Part shown: positions 45,801-55,713 of the stretch, piece by piece
How the letters are laid out: each line of letters opens with the position of its first letter
How positions within the stretch are numbered: position 1 is the stretch's first letter
Source: Dokdonella_A sp963834755
Lineage (GTDB): Bacteria; Pseudomonadota; Gammaproteobacteria; Xanthomonadales; Rhodanobacteraceae
Assembly (NCBI GenBank): GCA_963834755.1
Contig: CAWICQ010000010.1
Location: forward strand, 186,001 to 250,000
Direction of reading: 5' to 3'
Length of the DNA: 64,000 nt
Notes under the pieces: generated by a model
Seen by the model: the letters and a program-made list of their open reading frames with translations, nothing else
Database searches by the model: none
Told to the model about the DNA's origin: nothing
Made by a program: the position numbers and the translations under genes

Positions 45801-47801
45801 TCAGTGCGCCGCGCGCGGCGCGATGCCGAGCGTCTTCTCGATCGCCGCGGGATCGTAGACGCGACCGCCTTTGAGCACCGTCGTCACTTTGCGGATATCG
45901 CCGATGTTCTTCGAAGGATCGCCGTCGACAAGGATCATGTCGGCGAGCTTGCCCGCGGCAATCACGCCGCGATCCTTGTCGACGCCCATGACCAGCGCCG
46001 GCGTCAGCGTCGCCATGCGCAGCACTTCGCCGGGCGGGATGCCGGCGCGCACGTAGAGCTCGAGCTCGTGATGCAGCATGTAGCCGGCGAGACCATCGGT
46101 GCCCGGAATGATCGTGACGCCGGCGTCGTACAGCGCTTTGAGAAGTTTCAGCATCGATGGAAACGCTTCGCGGTACGCGTCTTCCTTGCCCTTCGGCACA
46201 TCGAGCGCACCGCTCAGCAATGCGCGGCGGACCTGCGGCGGAAAGCGCGGCGCGATTTCCTCGAGGCCCGGCGTCGGCGCGGCGGGATCGCCGGCGAACA
46301 AACCTTCGAAAACGCCCATCGTCGGATCGAGCACGGTGTGATGGCGCTTCAGGAATGAGATGAAGTCGCGGACCTGCGGCTTGTCCGGCGTGAACTCGCG
46401 CGCGTGCTCGGCGACTTTGATGAAGCGGTCGCGGTTGCGCGTTTCCTTGACTTGCGGATAAAGGAAATTGAGCTCGATGAAGTTGAGATGCTGGATCTCG
46501 TCCGCGCCGCCTTCGACGAACTGCTGCGCCGACATGAACGCGGGCACGTGGCCGCTGACGCGAAGGCCATGCGCGTGCGCGCGATCGGCGATGATCGGCA
46601 CGAGCTCGGGCTTGACCGACGAGTAGATCTTGATCTGCACGTAGCCGTGATCGGCGTACCAGTCGACGTCCTTGATCGCTTCTGCGGCCGTGTCGACGCG
46701 CATCTTGGTGGGTCCGGCGAATTCGCCGGTGCCGTCGATAATGCCCGCCTTCAGTACACGCGGACCGATCTCGGTGCCGGCGTCGAAACGCGCGACGCGC
46801 TTGAGGAACCCGTCGGTATCGTTCGCCATGTCGCGCGAGCTGGTGATGCCGTTGGCGAGATCGAGCATGCCGTCGTCGTCGCCGAAGTGCTGGTGGTTGT
46901 CCCACAAGCCGGGCATCAGGAAACGTCCGTGCGCATCGATGATCTCGGCATCGGCTGCGGCGTCCTTGAGATCGCCATCGGCTGCGATCCGCACGATGCG
47001 CTCGCCGCGCACCAGCACGCTCGTGTTCGGCGTCACGGAAAGATCGCGCGGATCGAACAGGCGCGCATTGCGGATCACGAGATCGCCCTTCGGTGCATGC
47101 ACGAGCTGTTGCGCGAGCCGTGCCGCGCGCTCGTTGGTCGCTTTGTCCTGTGCTTCGATCAGCGTCTGCACGTCGGCTTCGGTTCCGCTCGGCACGACCG
47201 AGAACCAGCTCGATACGCTGCCGGCGGTGTTGCCGTCATGGTCGAGCCAGATCGGCGCGGGCTGGAAACCGAGCCCGTCGATGAGGTACTGGCTGAGGAC
47301 CGTTTTGCCGCCGGCGACGCTCGCCGTACCGGCCGCTTCAATATGTGCCTCGCCGGCCGGCAGCAGCGGCAACGTGCGACCGGGCGCCTTCAAGAGCGCG
47401 CGCGCCAGCACGCCGAAGAACTCGGGCGGCGCGTTGGTCGGTATGTAGAACGCCGCATTGGCGAGCGAACGCTCGCCCTGTTCGGTGCGATTCTTCCAGG
47501 TCGCCTTGCCGTCCTTGAGCGAGAAATGCTCTTCGACCGGCGCTTTCATGTAATCGTTGCCGGTGCCGGTGTATTCGATCGGGATACCGGCCGCGTCGAG
47601 CTTCCACGTGGCCACGATGTGATCGCCGCGGCCGCGATCGTTGTATGAATATTCGGCGCGAATGCTGCCGTCGCCTTCCGCGGAAACGCTCTGCGCGCCG
47701 GCTTTGTTGCCCTGGATCAGGATCTGGTCGGTGCGTGCAGCAGGAGCCGCGGACGCGCTGGCGAACACAAAAACAGAAAGCACCGCAAAAAGGCTGCGCA
47801 T
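45801..47801 (-). CDS. Exported amidohydrolase-family protein
   Basis: 666 aa. Signal peptide RSLFAVLSVFVFASASAAPA, with GGGGGAAG before the ATG. An N-terminal domain of about 220 aa is followed by an amidohydrolase TIM barrel: DLVIRNARLFDP, GLWDNHQHF (metal-binding HxH), VQIKIYSSVKP (candidate carbamylated Lys), GHVPAF, IQHLNF and a final GTDG Asp. It probably cleaves a C-N bond in a periplasmic substrate; the substrate is unknown. Confidence 0.87.
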   Translation of the reverse strand: MRSLFAVLSVFVFASASAAPAARTDQILIQGNKAGAQSVSAEGDGSIRAEYSYNDRGRGDHIVATWKLDAAGIPIEYTGTGNDYMKAPVEEHFSLKDGKATWKNRTEQGERSLANAAFYIPTNAPPEFFGVLARALLKAPGRTLPLLPAGEAHIEAAGTASVAGGKTVLSQYLIDGLGFQPAPIWLDHDGNTAGSVSSWFSVVPSGTEADVQTLIEAQDKATNERAARLAQQLVHAPKGDLVIRNARLFDPRDLSVTPNTSVLVRGERIVRIAADGDLKDAAADAEIIDAHGRFLMPGLWDNHQHFGDDDGMLDLANGITSSRDMANDTDGFLKRVARFDAGTEIGPRVLKAGIIDGTGEFAGPTKMRVDTAAEAIKDVDWYADHGYVQIKIYSSVKPELVPIIADRAHAHGLRVSGHVPAFMSAQQFVEGGADEIQHLNFIELNFLYPQVKETRNRDRFIKVAEHAREFTPDKPQVRDFISFLKRHHTVLDPTMGVFEGLFAGDPAAPTPGLEEIAPRFPPQVRRALLSGALDVPKGKEDAYREAFPSMLKLLKALYDAGVTIIPGTDGLAGYMLHHELELYVRAGIPPGEVLRMATLTPALVMGVDKDRGVIAAGKLADMILVDGDPSKNIGDIRKVTTVLKGGRVYDPAAIEKTLGIAPRAAH

Positions 47802-47938
47802 GAGTCTTCCCCCAAGGTTGACTCGCCAAGCTTAGGCGCGCCGCGCACGGGCGCGCCTGTGCCGGAAGGCGCTGATTTCCACTCCGCATGCACAACCTCT
47901 TGATAGACTTTGCGGCCCCGCCGAACCCGGAGTCCGGA

Positions 47939-49231
47939 ATGGATGCTGCCGCCCTGCCCCGCGCCGACGAGACACGCGTCGCCGTGATCGGTCTCGGCTA
48001 TGTCGGCTTGCCGCTTGCGGTAGGTTTTGGCCGCAAGCTGCCGACGCTGGGCTTCGACATCAACAAGGCACGCATCGCCGAATTGCGCGAGCACCGCGAT
48101 CACACGCTGGAAACCTCGCCAGAAGAGCTCAAAGCGACCAAATACTTGCGCGTGAGCGCCGATCCGGCCGATCTGCGCGATTGCAACGTGTTCATCGTGA
48201 CCGTGCCGACGCCGATCGACGATGCGAAGAGGCCCGATCTTTCGCCGCTCGAAGCGGCGAGCCGCACGGTCGGCAAGGCGATCCGTCCGGGCGGCGTGGT
48301 CGTGTTCGAGTCGACCGTCTATCCCGGCGCGACCGAAGAAGTCTGCGTGCCGATCATCGAGCGCGAATCCGGTCTCAAGTTCAACGTCGATTTCTACGCG
48401 GGCTACAGTCCGGAGCGCATCAATCCGGGCGACAAGGAGCATCGTCTGGAAACGATCACGAAGGTCACTTCGGGATCGACGCCGCTGGCGGCCGATTTCG
48501 TCGATGCGCTGTACCGGCGCATCATCACCGCCGGCACGCACAAGGCATCCAGCATCCGCGTCGCCGAAGCCGCGAAAGTCATCGAGAACACGCAGCGCGA
48601 TCTCAACATCGCGCTGATCAACGAGCTCGCGCTGATCTTTCATCGCCTGGGCATCGATACCAGCGAAGTGCTGGCCGCCGCCGGCACCAAGTGGAATTTC
48701 CTGCCGTTCCGGCCGGGTCTCGTCGGCGGTCACTGCATCGGCGTCGATCCTTATTATCTGACGCACAAGGCGCAGCAGATCGGCTATCACCCGGAAGTGA
48801 TCCTGTCCGGACGCCGCATCAACGACGGCATGGGCGAGCACGTCGCGCAGCGGGTCATCAAACTGATGACGCAGCGGCGCATCGCGGCGGTCGGCTCGAA
48901 CATCCTCGTGCTCGGGCTCGCGTTCAAGGAAAACTGCCCGGACTTGCGCAACACGCGCGTGGTCGATGTCGTCGCCGAGTTCAAGAGCTATCACGCCAAC
49001 GTCGATATCTACGATCCGTGGGTCAGCGCCGCCGAAGCGCAACACGAATACGGGCTGGATCTCGTCGATCGGCTCGAACCGGGCAAGTATGACGCGATCG
49101 TGCTCGCCGTCTGTCACAAGCAATTCAACGAGCTCGGCGCCGACGGCATCCGCGCGCTCGGCAAGCCGGGTTGCGTGCTGTTCGACGTCAAGCAGGCGTT
49201 GCCGCGCGACAAGGTGGATGACCGCTTGTGA
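47939..49231 (+). CDS. UDP-N-acetylhexosamine dehydrogenase (VipA/TviB, WbpO-like)
   Basis: 430 aa from ATG 47939, with GGAG upstream; an in-frame ATG at 47888 lacks a ribosome site. N-terminal Rossmann fold RVAVIGLGYVGLPLAVGFG; FIVTVPTPID and VVFESTVYPGATEE; catalytic Cys in VGGHCIGVDPYYLTHKA; second Rossmann NILVLGLAFKENCPDLRNTRVVD. Family members oxidise UDP-GlcNAc or UDP-GalNAc at C6 to uronic acids for capsule or O-antigen. First gene of the exopolysaccharide cluster. Confidence 0.85.
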   Translation: MDAAALPRADETRVAVIGLGYVGLPLAVGFGRKLPTLGFDINKARIAELREHRDHTLETSPEELKATKYLRVSADPADLRDCNVFIVTVPTPIDDAKRPDLSPLEAASRTVGKAIRPGGVVVFESTVYPGATEEVCVPIIERESGLKFNVDFYAGYSPERINPGDKEHRLETITKVTSGSTPLAADFVDALYRRIITAGTHKASSIRVAEAAKVIENTQRDLNIALINELALIFHRLGIDTSEVLAAAGTKWNFLPFRPGLVGGHCIGVDPYYLTHKAQQIGYHPEVILSGRRINDGMGEHVAQRVIKLMTQRRIAAVGSNILVLGLAFKENCPDLRNTRVVDVVAEFKSYHANVDIYDPWVSAAEAQHEYGLDLVDRLEPGKYDAIVLAVCHKQFNELGADGIRALGKPGCVLFDVKQALPRDKVDDRL

Positions 49232-49234
49232 AAA

Positions 49235-49336
49235 GGCGGGATTCGGGTTTTGGCATTCGGAATGAACGCCGAGCGTCGATTCCCTAACCCTGAGCTCAAC
49301 GACTCATCTCCCTAGCGAAATCCCGAATCCCGAACC
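49235..49336. repeat. GGGATTC/GAATCCC inverted repeat (copy 5)
   Basis: Between the dehydrogenase and epimerase genes. GGCGGGATTCGGG and GCATTCGGAATG on the left face CGATTCCC and AAATCCCGAATCCCGAACCC on the right. Confidence 0.7.
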
Positions 49337-49348
49337 CAGAGACAATTC

Positions 49349-50356
49349 ATGCGCATCCTCGTCACCGGCGCCGCCGGCTTCATCGGCTCGGCCTTGAGCG
49401 AACGCCTGCTCGCGCGCGGCGATGAAGTGCTCGGCTACGACAACCTCAATGCCTACTACGATCCGACGCTGAAGGAAGCGCGGCTCGCGCGGTTGACGCC
49501 GCTGAAGGGCTTCTCGTTCGTGCGCGCGTCGCTCGAAGACCGTCCCGCGATGGAGCGCGCATTCGCGGATTTCAAACCTGAGCGCGTGGTCAATCTCGCC
49601 GCGCAGGCGGGCGTGCGCTACTCGATCGAGAATCCGCACGCGTACGTCGAAAGCAATCTGGTCGGCTTCATCAACGTTCTCGAAGCGTGCCGGCACGGCA
49701 AGGTCGAGCATCTCGTGTACGCCTCTTCGAGCTCGGTCTACGGCGCCAACCGCAAGCTGCCGTTCTCGGTGCGCGATGCGGTCGATCATCCGGTCAGCCT
49801 TTACGCCGCGACCAAGAAGGCCAACGAATTGATGGCGCACACCTACAGCCATCTTTATGGACTGCCGACGACGGGCCTGCGCTTCTTCACGGTCTATGGC
49901 CCGTGGGGCCGGCCGGACATGGCTTTGTTCCTGTTCACGCGCAAGATCCTCGCCGGCGAGCCGATCGAGGTGTTCAACCACGGCAAGCACACGCGCGACT
50001 TCACCTACATCGACGACATCGTCGAGGGCGTCATCCGCACGCTCGATCGCGTGCCCGCCGGCGATCCGGCCTTCGATCCGCTGAATCCGAGCCCGGCGAC
50101 GTCGGCCGCGCCGTACCGCGTCTACAACATCGGCAACCATCAGCCGGTCGAGCTGGCGCACTACATCGAAGTTCTCGAAGCCAAGCTCGGGCGCAAGGCG
50201 GAGAAGGTCCTGCTGCCGTTACAGCCCGGTGACGTGCCGGATACGTACGCCGACGTCGAAGAGCTGCGCCGCGACACCGGCTATTCGCCATCGACGCCGA
50301 TCGAGGTCGGCATCGGGCGCTTCGTCGAGTGGTACCGCGACTTCTACAAACGCTAG
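49349..50356 (+). CDS. NAD-dependent sugar-nucleotide epimerase (UDP-glucuronate 4-epimerase-like)
   Basis: 335 aa. Short-chain dehydrogenase fold: GAAGFIG (7-13), NLAAQAGVRYSI, YASSSSVYGANRKLPF, catalytic Tyr-Lys in SLYAATKKANELM. The PWGRPDMALFLFTRKILAGEPI segment is typical of UDP-glucuronate 4-epimerases (Gae/LpsL type). It makes galacturonate or a related uronic acid for the polysaccharide, together with the upstream dehydrogenase. Confidence 0.87.
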   Translation: MRILVTGAAGFIGSALSERLLARGDEVLGYDNLNAYYDPTLKEARLARLTPLKGFSFVRASLEDRPAMERAFADFKPERVVNLAAQAGVRYSIENPHAYVESNLVGFINVLEACRHGKVEHLVYASSSSVYGANRKLPFSVRDAVDHPVSLYAATKKANELMAHTYSHLYGLPTTGLRFFTVYGPWGRPDMALFLFTRKILAGEPIEVFNHGKHTRDFTYIDDIVEGVIRTLDRVPAGDPAFDPLNPSPATSAAPYRVYNIGNHQPVELAHYIEVLEAKLGRKAEKVLLPLQPGDVPDTYADVEELRRDTGYSPSTPIEVGIGRFVEWYRDFYKR

Positions 50357-50507
50357 CCAAAAGCCCGGAATTGCAAGCATCCGTCGACTATTCTTACGTC
50401 AAGAAACGGTGTTTTGCGACAATTCGTACACGACCCCGGCTGCTAGAATCCGGAACTTGCGGTCTGTGATAGGTTTCACACTTTTTGGGCCTTGGAAGGG
50501 GATCGAC

Positions 50508-51128
50508 ATGGGTTTTGCGCTCCGTTTGCTGATCATTGGCGGTCTTTTGGCGCTCGCCGCGTGCGTGACGACCACCGGATCGCAGCAGGCTCCGAAGCTG
50601 AACCCGCAGGCGCAGGCGGTCACGGCGTATCGCATCGGCGTGGACGACGAGGTCAAGGTGTCCGTTTGGCAGAACCCCGGCCTCGACGTCAGCGTCCCGG
50701 TCCGCCCGGACGGCAAGATTTCGGTGCCGCTGGTCGGCGACATCGACGCCGGCGGCCGCACTCCGGAAGAAGTCGCGGCTGACATTCAGGACAAGCTAAA
50801 GACCTACGTCCGCGATCCGCAGGTCACGGTCATCCTGACCCAGCTGCGCAGCCACGAATACCTTTCGCGCGTACGCGTGACCGGCGCGGTGCATCAACCG
50901 GTTTCCGTACCGTACCGCCAGGGCATGACCGTGCTCGACGCGGTGCTCGCGGCCGGCGGCACCAACCAGTTCGCCGCCGCCGACAACACTGAGCTGTATC
51001 GAAAGGAAGGCGAAGGAACGCGCGCGTACGCGGTGCGTCTGGACCGGATCCTTCAGAAAGGCGATCTCTCGACGAACTATCCCGTCGCGCCGGGCGACGT
51101 GATCACGGTTCCCGAACGCGTATTCTGA
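50508..51128 (+). CDS. Polysaccharide export lipoprotein (Wza-like, XrtA-type)
   Basis: 206 aa, ATG 50508 after GGAAGGGG. A lipoprotein signal (GGLLALAAC, Cys19) is followed by a poly-export domain (YRIGVDDEVKVSVW, VRPDGKISVPLVGDIDAGGRTP) and a SLBB domain (VRVTGAVHQPVSVPYRQGMTVLDAVLAAGG). It forms the outer-membrane channel for the exopolysaccharide. The small size fits exosortase-linked (XrtA) or similar EPS systems rather than classical Wza. Confidence 0.9.
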   Translation: MGFALRLLIIGGLLALAACVTTTGSQQAPKLNPQAQAVTAYRIGVDDEVKVSVWQNPGLDVSVPVRPDGKISVPLVGDIDAGGRTPEEVAADIQDKLKTYVRDPQVTVILTQLRSHEYLSRVRVTGAVHQPVSVPYRQGMTVLDAVLAAGGTNQFAAADNTELYRKEGEGTRAYAVRLDRILQKGDLSTNYPVAPGDVITVPERVF

Positions 51129-51144
51129 GGTTGGAGCAACGGCA

Positions 51145-52695
51145 ATGGCGGATTTGGCATTACCGGCGGGCGATCTGATCACGGTGCTTCTGGCCGAGGC
51201 GCGCCGTCGCATGGTCATGCTGACGACGCTGTTCGCGGTGATCGCGGTCGCGGGGCTGCTGATCGGCATCACGCTGCCGCGGAAATACGAATCCTCGACG
51301 ACGATTCTCGTTCAGGAAAGCAACATCGTGACCGGCCTGATGGAAGGCCGCGCGGTGGCCACCGGCGTTGCCGATCGCGCATCGATCGCGCGCGAAGTCA
51401 TTTTCAGTCGCAAGGTATTGTCCGGCATCCTCGAGACCGGCGGATGGCTGGTCGGCAATCCCTCGCCGCTGGATCAGGATCGCATGAGCGAGGCAATCAC
51501 CAAGCGCACGACGATATCGAGCCCGCGCGACAACCTGATCCAGATCGAGTACGCGGACAGCGATCCGCAGCGCGCGTTTCACGTCACGCAGCGTTTTGCC
51601 GAGCTGTTTATCCAGGAAAGCCTCGCTGCGAAAGAACGCGAAAGCCGCGAGGCGTACGAGTTCATCAACAGTCAGGTCGAGGACTATCACCGCAAGCTCG
51701 CCGACGCCGAGGACCACCTCAAGAAATATCGCGAGGAAAACGCCGACGCGCACCCGGGCAGCGAGGCCGACACCAACAGCCGCATCAGCGCGCTGCGCTC
51801 CGGCCTCGAACAGACGCGCCTAAATCTGATGGAGCTGCACTCGACGGAAGCGGCGTTGTCCTCGCAGCTGTCGGGCGAATCGGAAGTGACCGCCGTGCAG
51901 ACGCGCGCCGGTCTTTACCGCATGCAGCTGGCCGAACTGCAGGCCCAGCTCGACAAGCTGCTGCTCACCTATACAGATCAATATCCCGATGTGGTGCGCG
52001 TGCGCCACCAGATGGACGACCTGCGCAGGCAGCTCGACCAGGCCGAAAACGCCAAGACCGCCGACAAGGCATCCGGTACGCCGACCGCCATCGACCAGAA
52101 CATCCAGTACAGCCCGCTGTACGCGGAGCTGCGCAGCAAGCTCGCCGATACGCGCCGTCAGATTGCGGCAGGTGAATCGCGCATGGGCGCGACCCAGGTG
52201 TTGCTCAATTCCGAGCTCGATCGCAGCCGTCGCGTCGCCTCGTCGGAAAGCGCACTCGCCGAATTGACGCGCGATTACGAAGTCAATCGCGACGTCTATC
52301 AGGATCTCTTGAAGCGCCGCGAGAACGCGCGCGTATCGATGAACCTCGACGAAGAAGGCCGCGGTCTGACCTTTCGCATTCAGGAACCGGCGGCCATGCC
52401 GACGCGTCCGGCCGGGTTGCGCCCGATGCATTTCGCGATGGCCGGGCTCGCTATCGGAATCGTGCTTCCGTTTGGTCTTCTGTTCGGCTACGCCCGCTTC
52501 GATCCGCGCGTCCGTTCGGCCGCGATGATCGAACGCATCGCCGGCATTCCGGTGCTCGCAGCCGTTCCTCCCTATCCCACACCATCGGATCGCCGGCGCA
52601 AGACAGCGCAGCTGATCATCGCGTTGGTGCTTGTCGCCGGCGTGCTGGCGACCTATGCGATCACGTACCTGTTGCGCATGGAGGCGATGCGATGA
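51145..52695 (+). CDS. Polysaccharide chain-length determinant (Wzz/GNVR)
   Basis: 516 aa. N-terminal membrane helix (MVMLTTLFAVIAVAGLLIGI) with following LPRKYESSTTILVQES, long periplasmic coiled coil (REAYEFINSQVEDYHRKLADAEDHLKKYREE), C-terminal GNVR motif-like region and final helix (LIIALVLVAGVLATYAITYLL). Regulates polymer length with the next gene. It overlaps that gene by 4 nt. Confidence 0.9.
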   Translation: MADLALPAGDLITVLLAEARRRMVMLTTLFAVIAVAGLLIGITLPRKYESSTTILVQESNIVTGLMEGRAVATGVADRASIAREVIFSRKVLSGILETGGWLVGNPSPLDQDRMSEAITKRTTISSPRDNLIQIEYADSDPQRAFHVTQRFAELFIQESLAAKERESREAYEFINSQVEDYHRKLADAEDHLKKYREENADAHPGSEADTNSRISALRSGLEQTRLNLMELHSTEAALSSQLSGESEVTAVQTRAGLYRMQLAELQAQLDKLLLTYTDQYPDVVRVRHQMDDLRRQLDQAENAKTADKASGTPTAIDQNIQYSPLYAELRSKLADTRRQIAAGESRMGATQVLLNSELDRSRRVASSESALAELTRDYEVNRDVYQDLLKRRENARVSMNLDEEGRGLTFRIQEPAAMPTRPAGLRPMHFAMAGLAIGIVLPFGLLFGYARFDPRVRSAAMIERIAGIPVLAAVPPYPTPSDRRRKTAQLIIALVLVAGVLATYAITYLLRMEAMR

Positions 52696-53465
52696 GCGGC
52701 GATATCGGCAAGACCGTGGACCGTGTCGGCGAAGCGCTCGAAATGGCGGCAAGCGATCTCGCGCTGCGTACGCGCGCATCGCGTTCGATCGCGCGCATCG
52801 TCGAGCCGCATGCGCTCACCACGCGCACGCTCGAAGAGCGTCGCATCATTCATCGCGACGAATCGGCCCGCGAACAGGCGGACGCATTCCGCGAAATACG
52901 CACGCGTCTGCTCGCGCTCGGCGGCGCGAATAATTTCGTGACGCTGGTGGTGCCGGTCAGCCATCGCTCCGGCGGCAGCTTCGTCGCGCGCAACCTTGCG
53001 ACCGCATTCGCGTTCGACGAAGCCAAGACGGCGCTCCTGATCGATTGCGACGTGCGCCATCCGGCGCAGCACACCGCGCTCGGCGTGCATCCGACCGAAG
53101 GCGGCCTGATCGACTATCTCGAGCACCCGGCGCTCGGCATCGAAAAGGTGCTTTATCACACCGGCATTCCGCGGTTGCGGCTGATTCCGGTCGGCAAGGC
53201 GCGCGAGATGAGCGCGGAATATTTCTCCTCGTTCCGCATGCGCGCGGTGCTCGATTCGCTGCGCAGCCGTTATCCCGATCGTTACCTCTTCATCGATAGT
53301 CCGCCGGTGAAGGGATCGCCGGACGCGCGCATCCTGGCCGATCTCGCCGATTTCATCGTGCTGGTCGTAGGCTACGGTCGCGATACGCCGGCGGCGATCG
53401 CGCAGGCGGCTTCCATCTTCGATCCGAACCGGTTTGCCGGGGTGGTGTTCAACCAACTGCCTTGA
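52692..53465 (+). CDS. CpsD/CapB-like ATPase with degenerate Walker A
   Basis: 257 aa. Bacterial tyrosine kinase-like fold: ESAREQADAFREIRTRLLALGGAN, TLVVPVSHRSGGSFVARNLATAFA, LLIDCDVRHP (Walker A'), YLFIDSPPV (Walker B). Walker A should read GxxGxGKS/T, but residues 90-96 are SHRSGGS: the ATP-binding Lys is absent. No Tyr cluster is seen at the C-terminus. It may regulate chain length without kinase activity, or bind nucleotide differently. Confidence 0.82.
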   Translation: MSGDIGKTVDRVGEALEMAASDLALRTRASRSIARIVEPHALTTRTLEERRIIHRDESAREQADAFREIRTRLLALGGANNFVTLVVPVSHRSGGSFVARNLATAFAFDEAKTALLIDCDVRHPAQHTALGVHPTEGGLIDYLEHPALGIEKVLYHTGIPRLRLIPVGKAREMSAEYFSSFRMRAVLDSLRSRYPDRYLFIDSPPVKGSPDARILADLADFIVLVVGYGRDTPAAIAQAASIFDPNRFAGVVFNQLP

Positions 53466-53594
53466 TGGCTGTATGGTGGGGGGATCGGACGCGCCGGCCG
53501 CCGTTTCCAGAGCGGATGCGCCGTGCGGGGATGGGCTGGCGGATGGCCGGCCCTGCGAGCCGGAGAATCGGCAGTCAACTCAGGGGGTGGATTC

Positions 53595-54896
53595 ATGCTA
53601 AGCGCCCATCGAACCTGGATGGTCATCGGGATCGCCGCAGCGACTGCCTGCGCGAACGCGCACGCCGATCCGGTGCTGAACTACACGCTCGGCGTCGAAG
53701 CGGAGAATGACAGCAACGTCAATCTGAGCCGGACCGATCCCGTCAGCCAGAACATACTGACGCCGCAGATGACTTTCGACGCCAAGGAACAAGGCTCGAC
53801 GCTCACCGCCGATGTCGGCGGAACGCTGCAGTACCGCGATTACCTGCAGAATGCATTCGGCGACGAATTCCGCTCGCTGTTGTCCGGCGTCGTCGACTGG
53901 TCGATCAGCCCCGAACGCTTCGACTGGGTATTCGAGGACTATCTCGGCCGCCAGCCCGTCAACGTGCTGGTGAGCGACGCACCGAGCAACCAGCAGCAGA
54001 CCAACGTGTTCAGCACCGGGCCGACACTGCGCGCGCACTTCAGCGACACGCTGCGCGGCAAGCTCGACCTGCGTTACACCAACACCTATGCGGACACCAG
54101 CACCGAGTTCAATGGCGATCGTCTCAGCGCCATCGGGCAGCTCGCCTATCTATTCAGCAATCAGAACAACATCGCCGGCGCGCTGGCGGCATCACAGGTT
54201 CGCTATGACGATGCCGCGTCCAAGCAGTTCGAATACGACCGTTACGATGTCTACGCGGCTTATCACGACGAAACGCGCCAATTCAAATTCGACGTCGCCG
54301 CGGGCTACAGCTGGCTGAATTTCCTGCACACGAACGACGACTCCGGCCCGCTGCTGCGCGGCACCGCAACGTGGGCGCCGTCGGCCGCGACGTCCATGGC
54401 CTTCCATGTATCGCGCGAATTCAGCGACGCCAGCCAGGATCTCATTGTCGATCCGGGCCAGCTCGGCAATCTCGGCGTCGGATCGGGCCGCAACGGCGCG
54501 GTCGTCTCGCCGCAGGTGTATGTCCAGAAGCAGGTCGGCTTCGATCTGATGCATTCGCAGGACGAGTTCCGCTTCGATGTCGCGCCGTTCTGGCGTGACA
54601 TCAACTACATCGGCGGCAACACGCTCAATCAAGAGTCGTTCGGTTACATCGCTTCGATCTCGTGGCTGTTTCGACCGACGCTCACGCTCTCCGCCGGAGC
54701 GGGTCGTGAACATCGCGACTATTCCGATATCGACCGTACCGACGACGACAACGCCTATTGGCTCGCGCTGCTCTGGCAGGAGGCGCGCCACTGGTCATGG
54801 CAATTCCGCGCCGCCAACCTGTCGCGCGACAGCACCGTCGTCGATTCCGGCTATTCGGACCGCACCTACACGGTGTCGCTGACGTACACCCGCTGA
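53595..54896 (+). CDS. Outer-membrane beta-barrel protein of the EPS cluster
   Basis: 433 aa from ATG 53595, with GGGGGT upstream. Signal peptide LSAHRTWMVIGIAAATACANAHA. The remainder alternates aromatic and polar residues, typical of outer-membrane beta-strands (LNYTLGVEAENDSNVNLS, LRYTNTYADTSTEFN), and ends YTVSLTYTR. Similar proteins accompany exosortase-linked (XrtA) EPS systems (TIGR03016-like) and probably help translocate the polymer. Confidence 0.8.
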   Translation: MLSAHRTWMVIGIAAATACANAHADPVLNYTLGVEAENDSNVNLSRTDPVSQNILTPQMTFDAKEQGSTLTADVGGTLQYRDYLQNAFGDEFRSLLSGVVDWSISPERFDWVFEDYLGRQPVNVLVSDAPSNQQQTNVFSTGPTLRAHFSDTLRGKLDLRYTNTYADTSTEFNGDRLSAIGQLAYLFSNQNNIAGALAASQVRYDDAASKQFEYDRYDVYAAYHDETRQFKFDVAAGYSWLNFLHTNDDSGPLLRGTATWAPSAATSMAFHVSREFSDASQDLIVDPGQLGNLGVGSGRNGAVVSPQVYVQKQVGFDLMHSQDEFRFDVAPFWRDINYIGGNTLNQESFGYIASISWLFRPTLTLSAGAGREHRDYSDIDRTDDDNAYWLALLWQEARHWSWQFRAANLSRDSTVVDSGYSDRTYTVSLTYTR

Positions 54897-54903
54897 TGCC
54901 TTG

Positions 54904-55713
54904 ATGAATGCCGCGCATCCTTCAAATTCCGGGACGCCTTCCGCGACCATCGCTTTGATGTATCACGCGATCGGCGACGCGGACGCCGACGCGCAGGATC
55001 TCTACCATCAGGATCCGCACTATTCCGTATCGTCGGCGCGCTTCGACGCGCATCTGGATACGATCGCCGTGCTCACCGGCGGCGGCACCAGTGCGCGCGA
55101 CTGGATCCAGCGACCGCGCCGTGCCGTGGTCCTGACTTTCGACGACGGCCACGTCAGCAACCATCGGCTCGCACTTCCGGCATTGCGCAAGCGCGCGATG
55201 TCCGCCGACTTCTTCGTGAACCCCGGACGCGTGGGCGAGCCCGGACTCGCGAGCTGGAACGACCTGCGCGAAATGGCCGCGCACGGCATGTCGATCCAGT
55301 CGCATGGATGGAATCATCGCTACTTCACCGAGCTCTCGCCCGCCGAGTTGCGCGAGGATCTCATCCGCTCGCGCAGCGTGATCGAAGACAAGATCGGCCA
55401 GCCCGTGACCTTGCTCGCGCCGCCGGGCGGTCGCATGCGATCGGATCTTCCTGCCGTCGCGATCGAGTGCGGTTACAAGCACGTTCTGAGCTCGCAACCC
55501 GGCCAGATCACCTCGAACGCGCCGCTGCTGCCACGCATGGCGGTCACCGCGGCGCTGGACGAGGCGACGATCGCGGGCTGGATCACCGGCCGCGGCATCG
55601 CGCGCGCGCGCGCGCGTTACACGGTTCTCGGTCTCGCCAAACGCGCGCTCGGCGACCGCCGCTACGAGCAAGTGCGCGAGCGCCTGCTCGGGCGCAGCGG
55701 AAGCCCGCCGTGA
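54904..55713 (+). CDS. Polysaccharide deacetylase (NodB-like)
   Basis: 269 aa. NodB-fold catalytic motifs: VVLTFDDGHVSNH (two Asp) and MSIQSHGWNHRYF (HxxxH zinc-binding); LLAPPGGRMRSDLP is the third motif. Likely removes N-acetyl groups from the exopolysaccharide. Its stop overlaps the following gene's GTG start. Confidence 0.87.
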   Translation: MNAAHPSNSGTPSATIALMYHAIGDADADAQDLYHQDPHYSVSSARFDAHLDTIAVLTGGGTSARDWIQRPRRAVVLTFDDGHVSNHRLALPALRKRAMSADFFVNPGRVGEPGLASWNDLREMAAHGMSIQSHGWNHRYFTELSPAELREDLIRSRSVIEDKIGQPVTLLAPPGGRMRSDLPAVAIECGYKHVLSSQPGQITSNAPLLPRMAVTAALDEATIAGWITGRGIARARARYTVLGLAKRALGDRRYEQVRERLLGRSGSPP

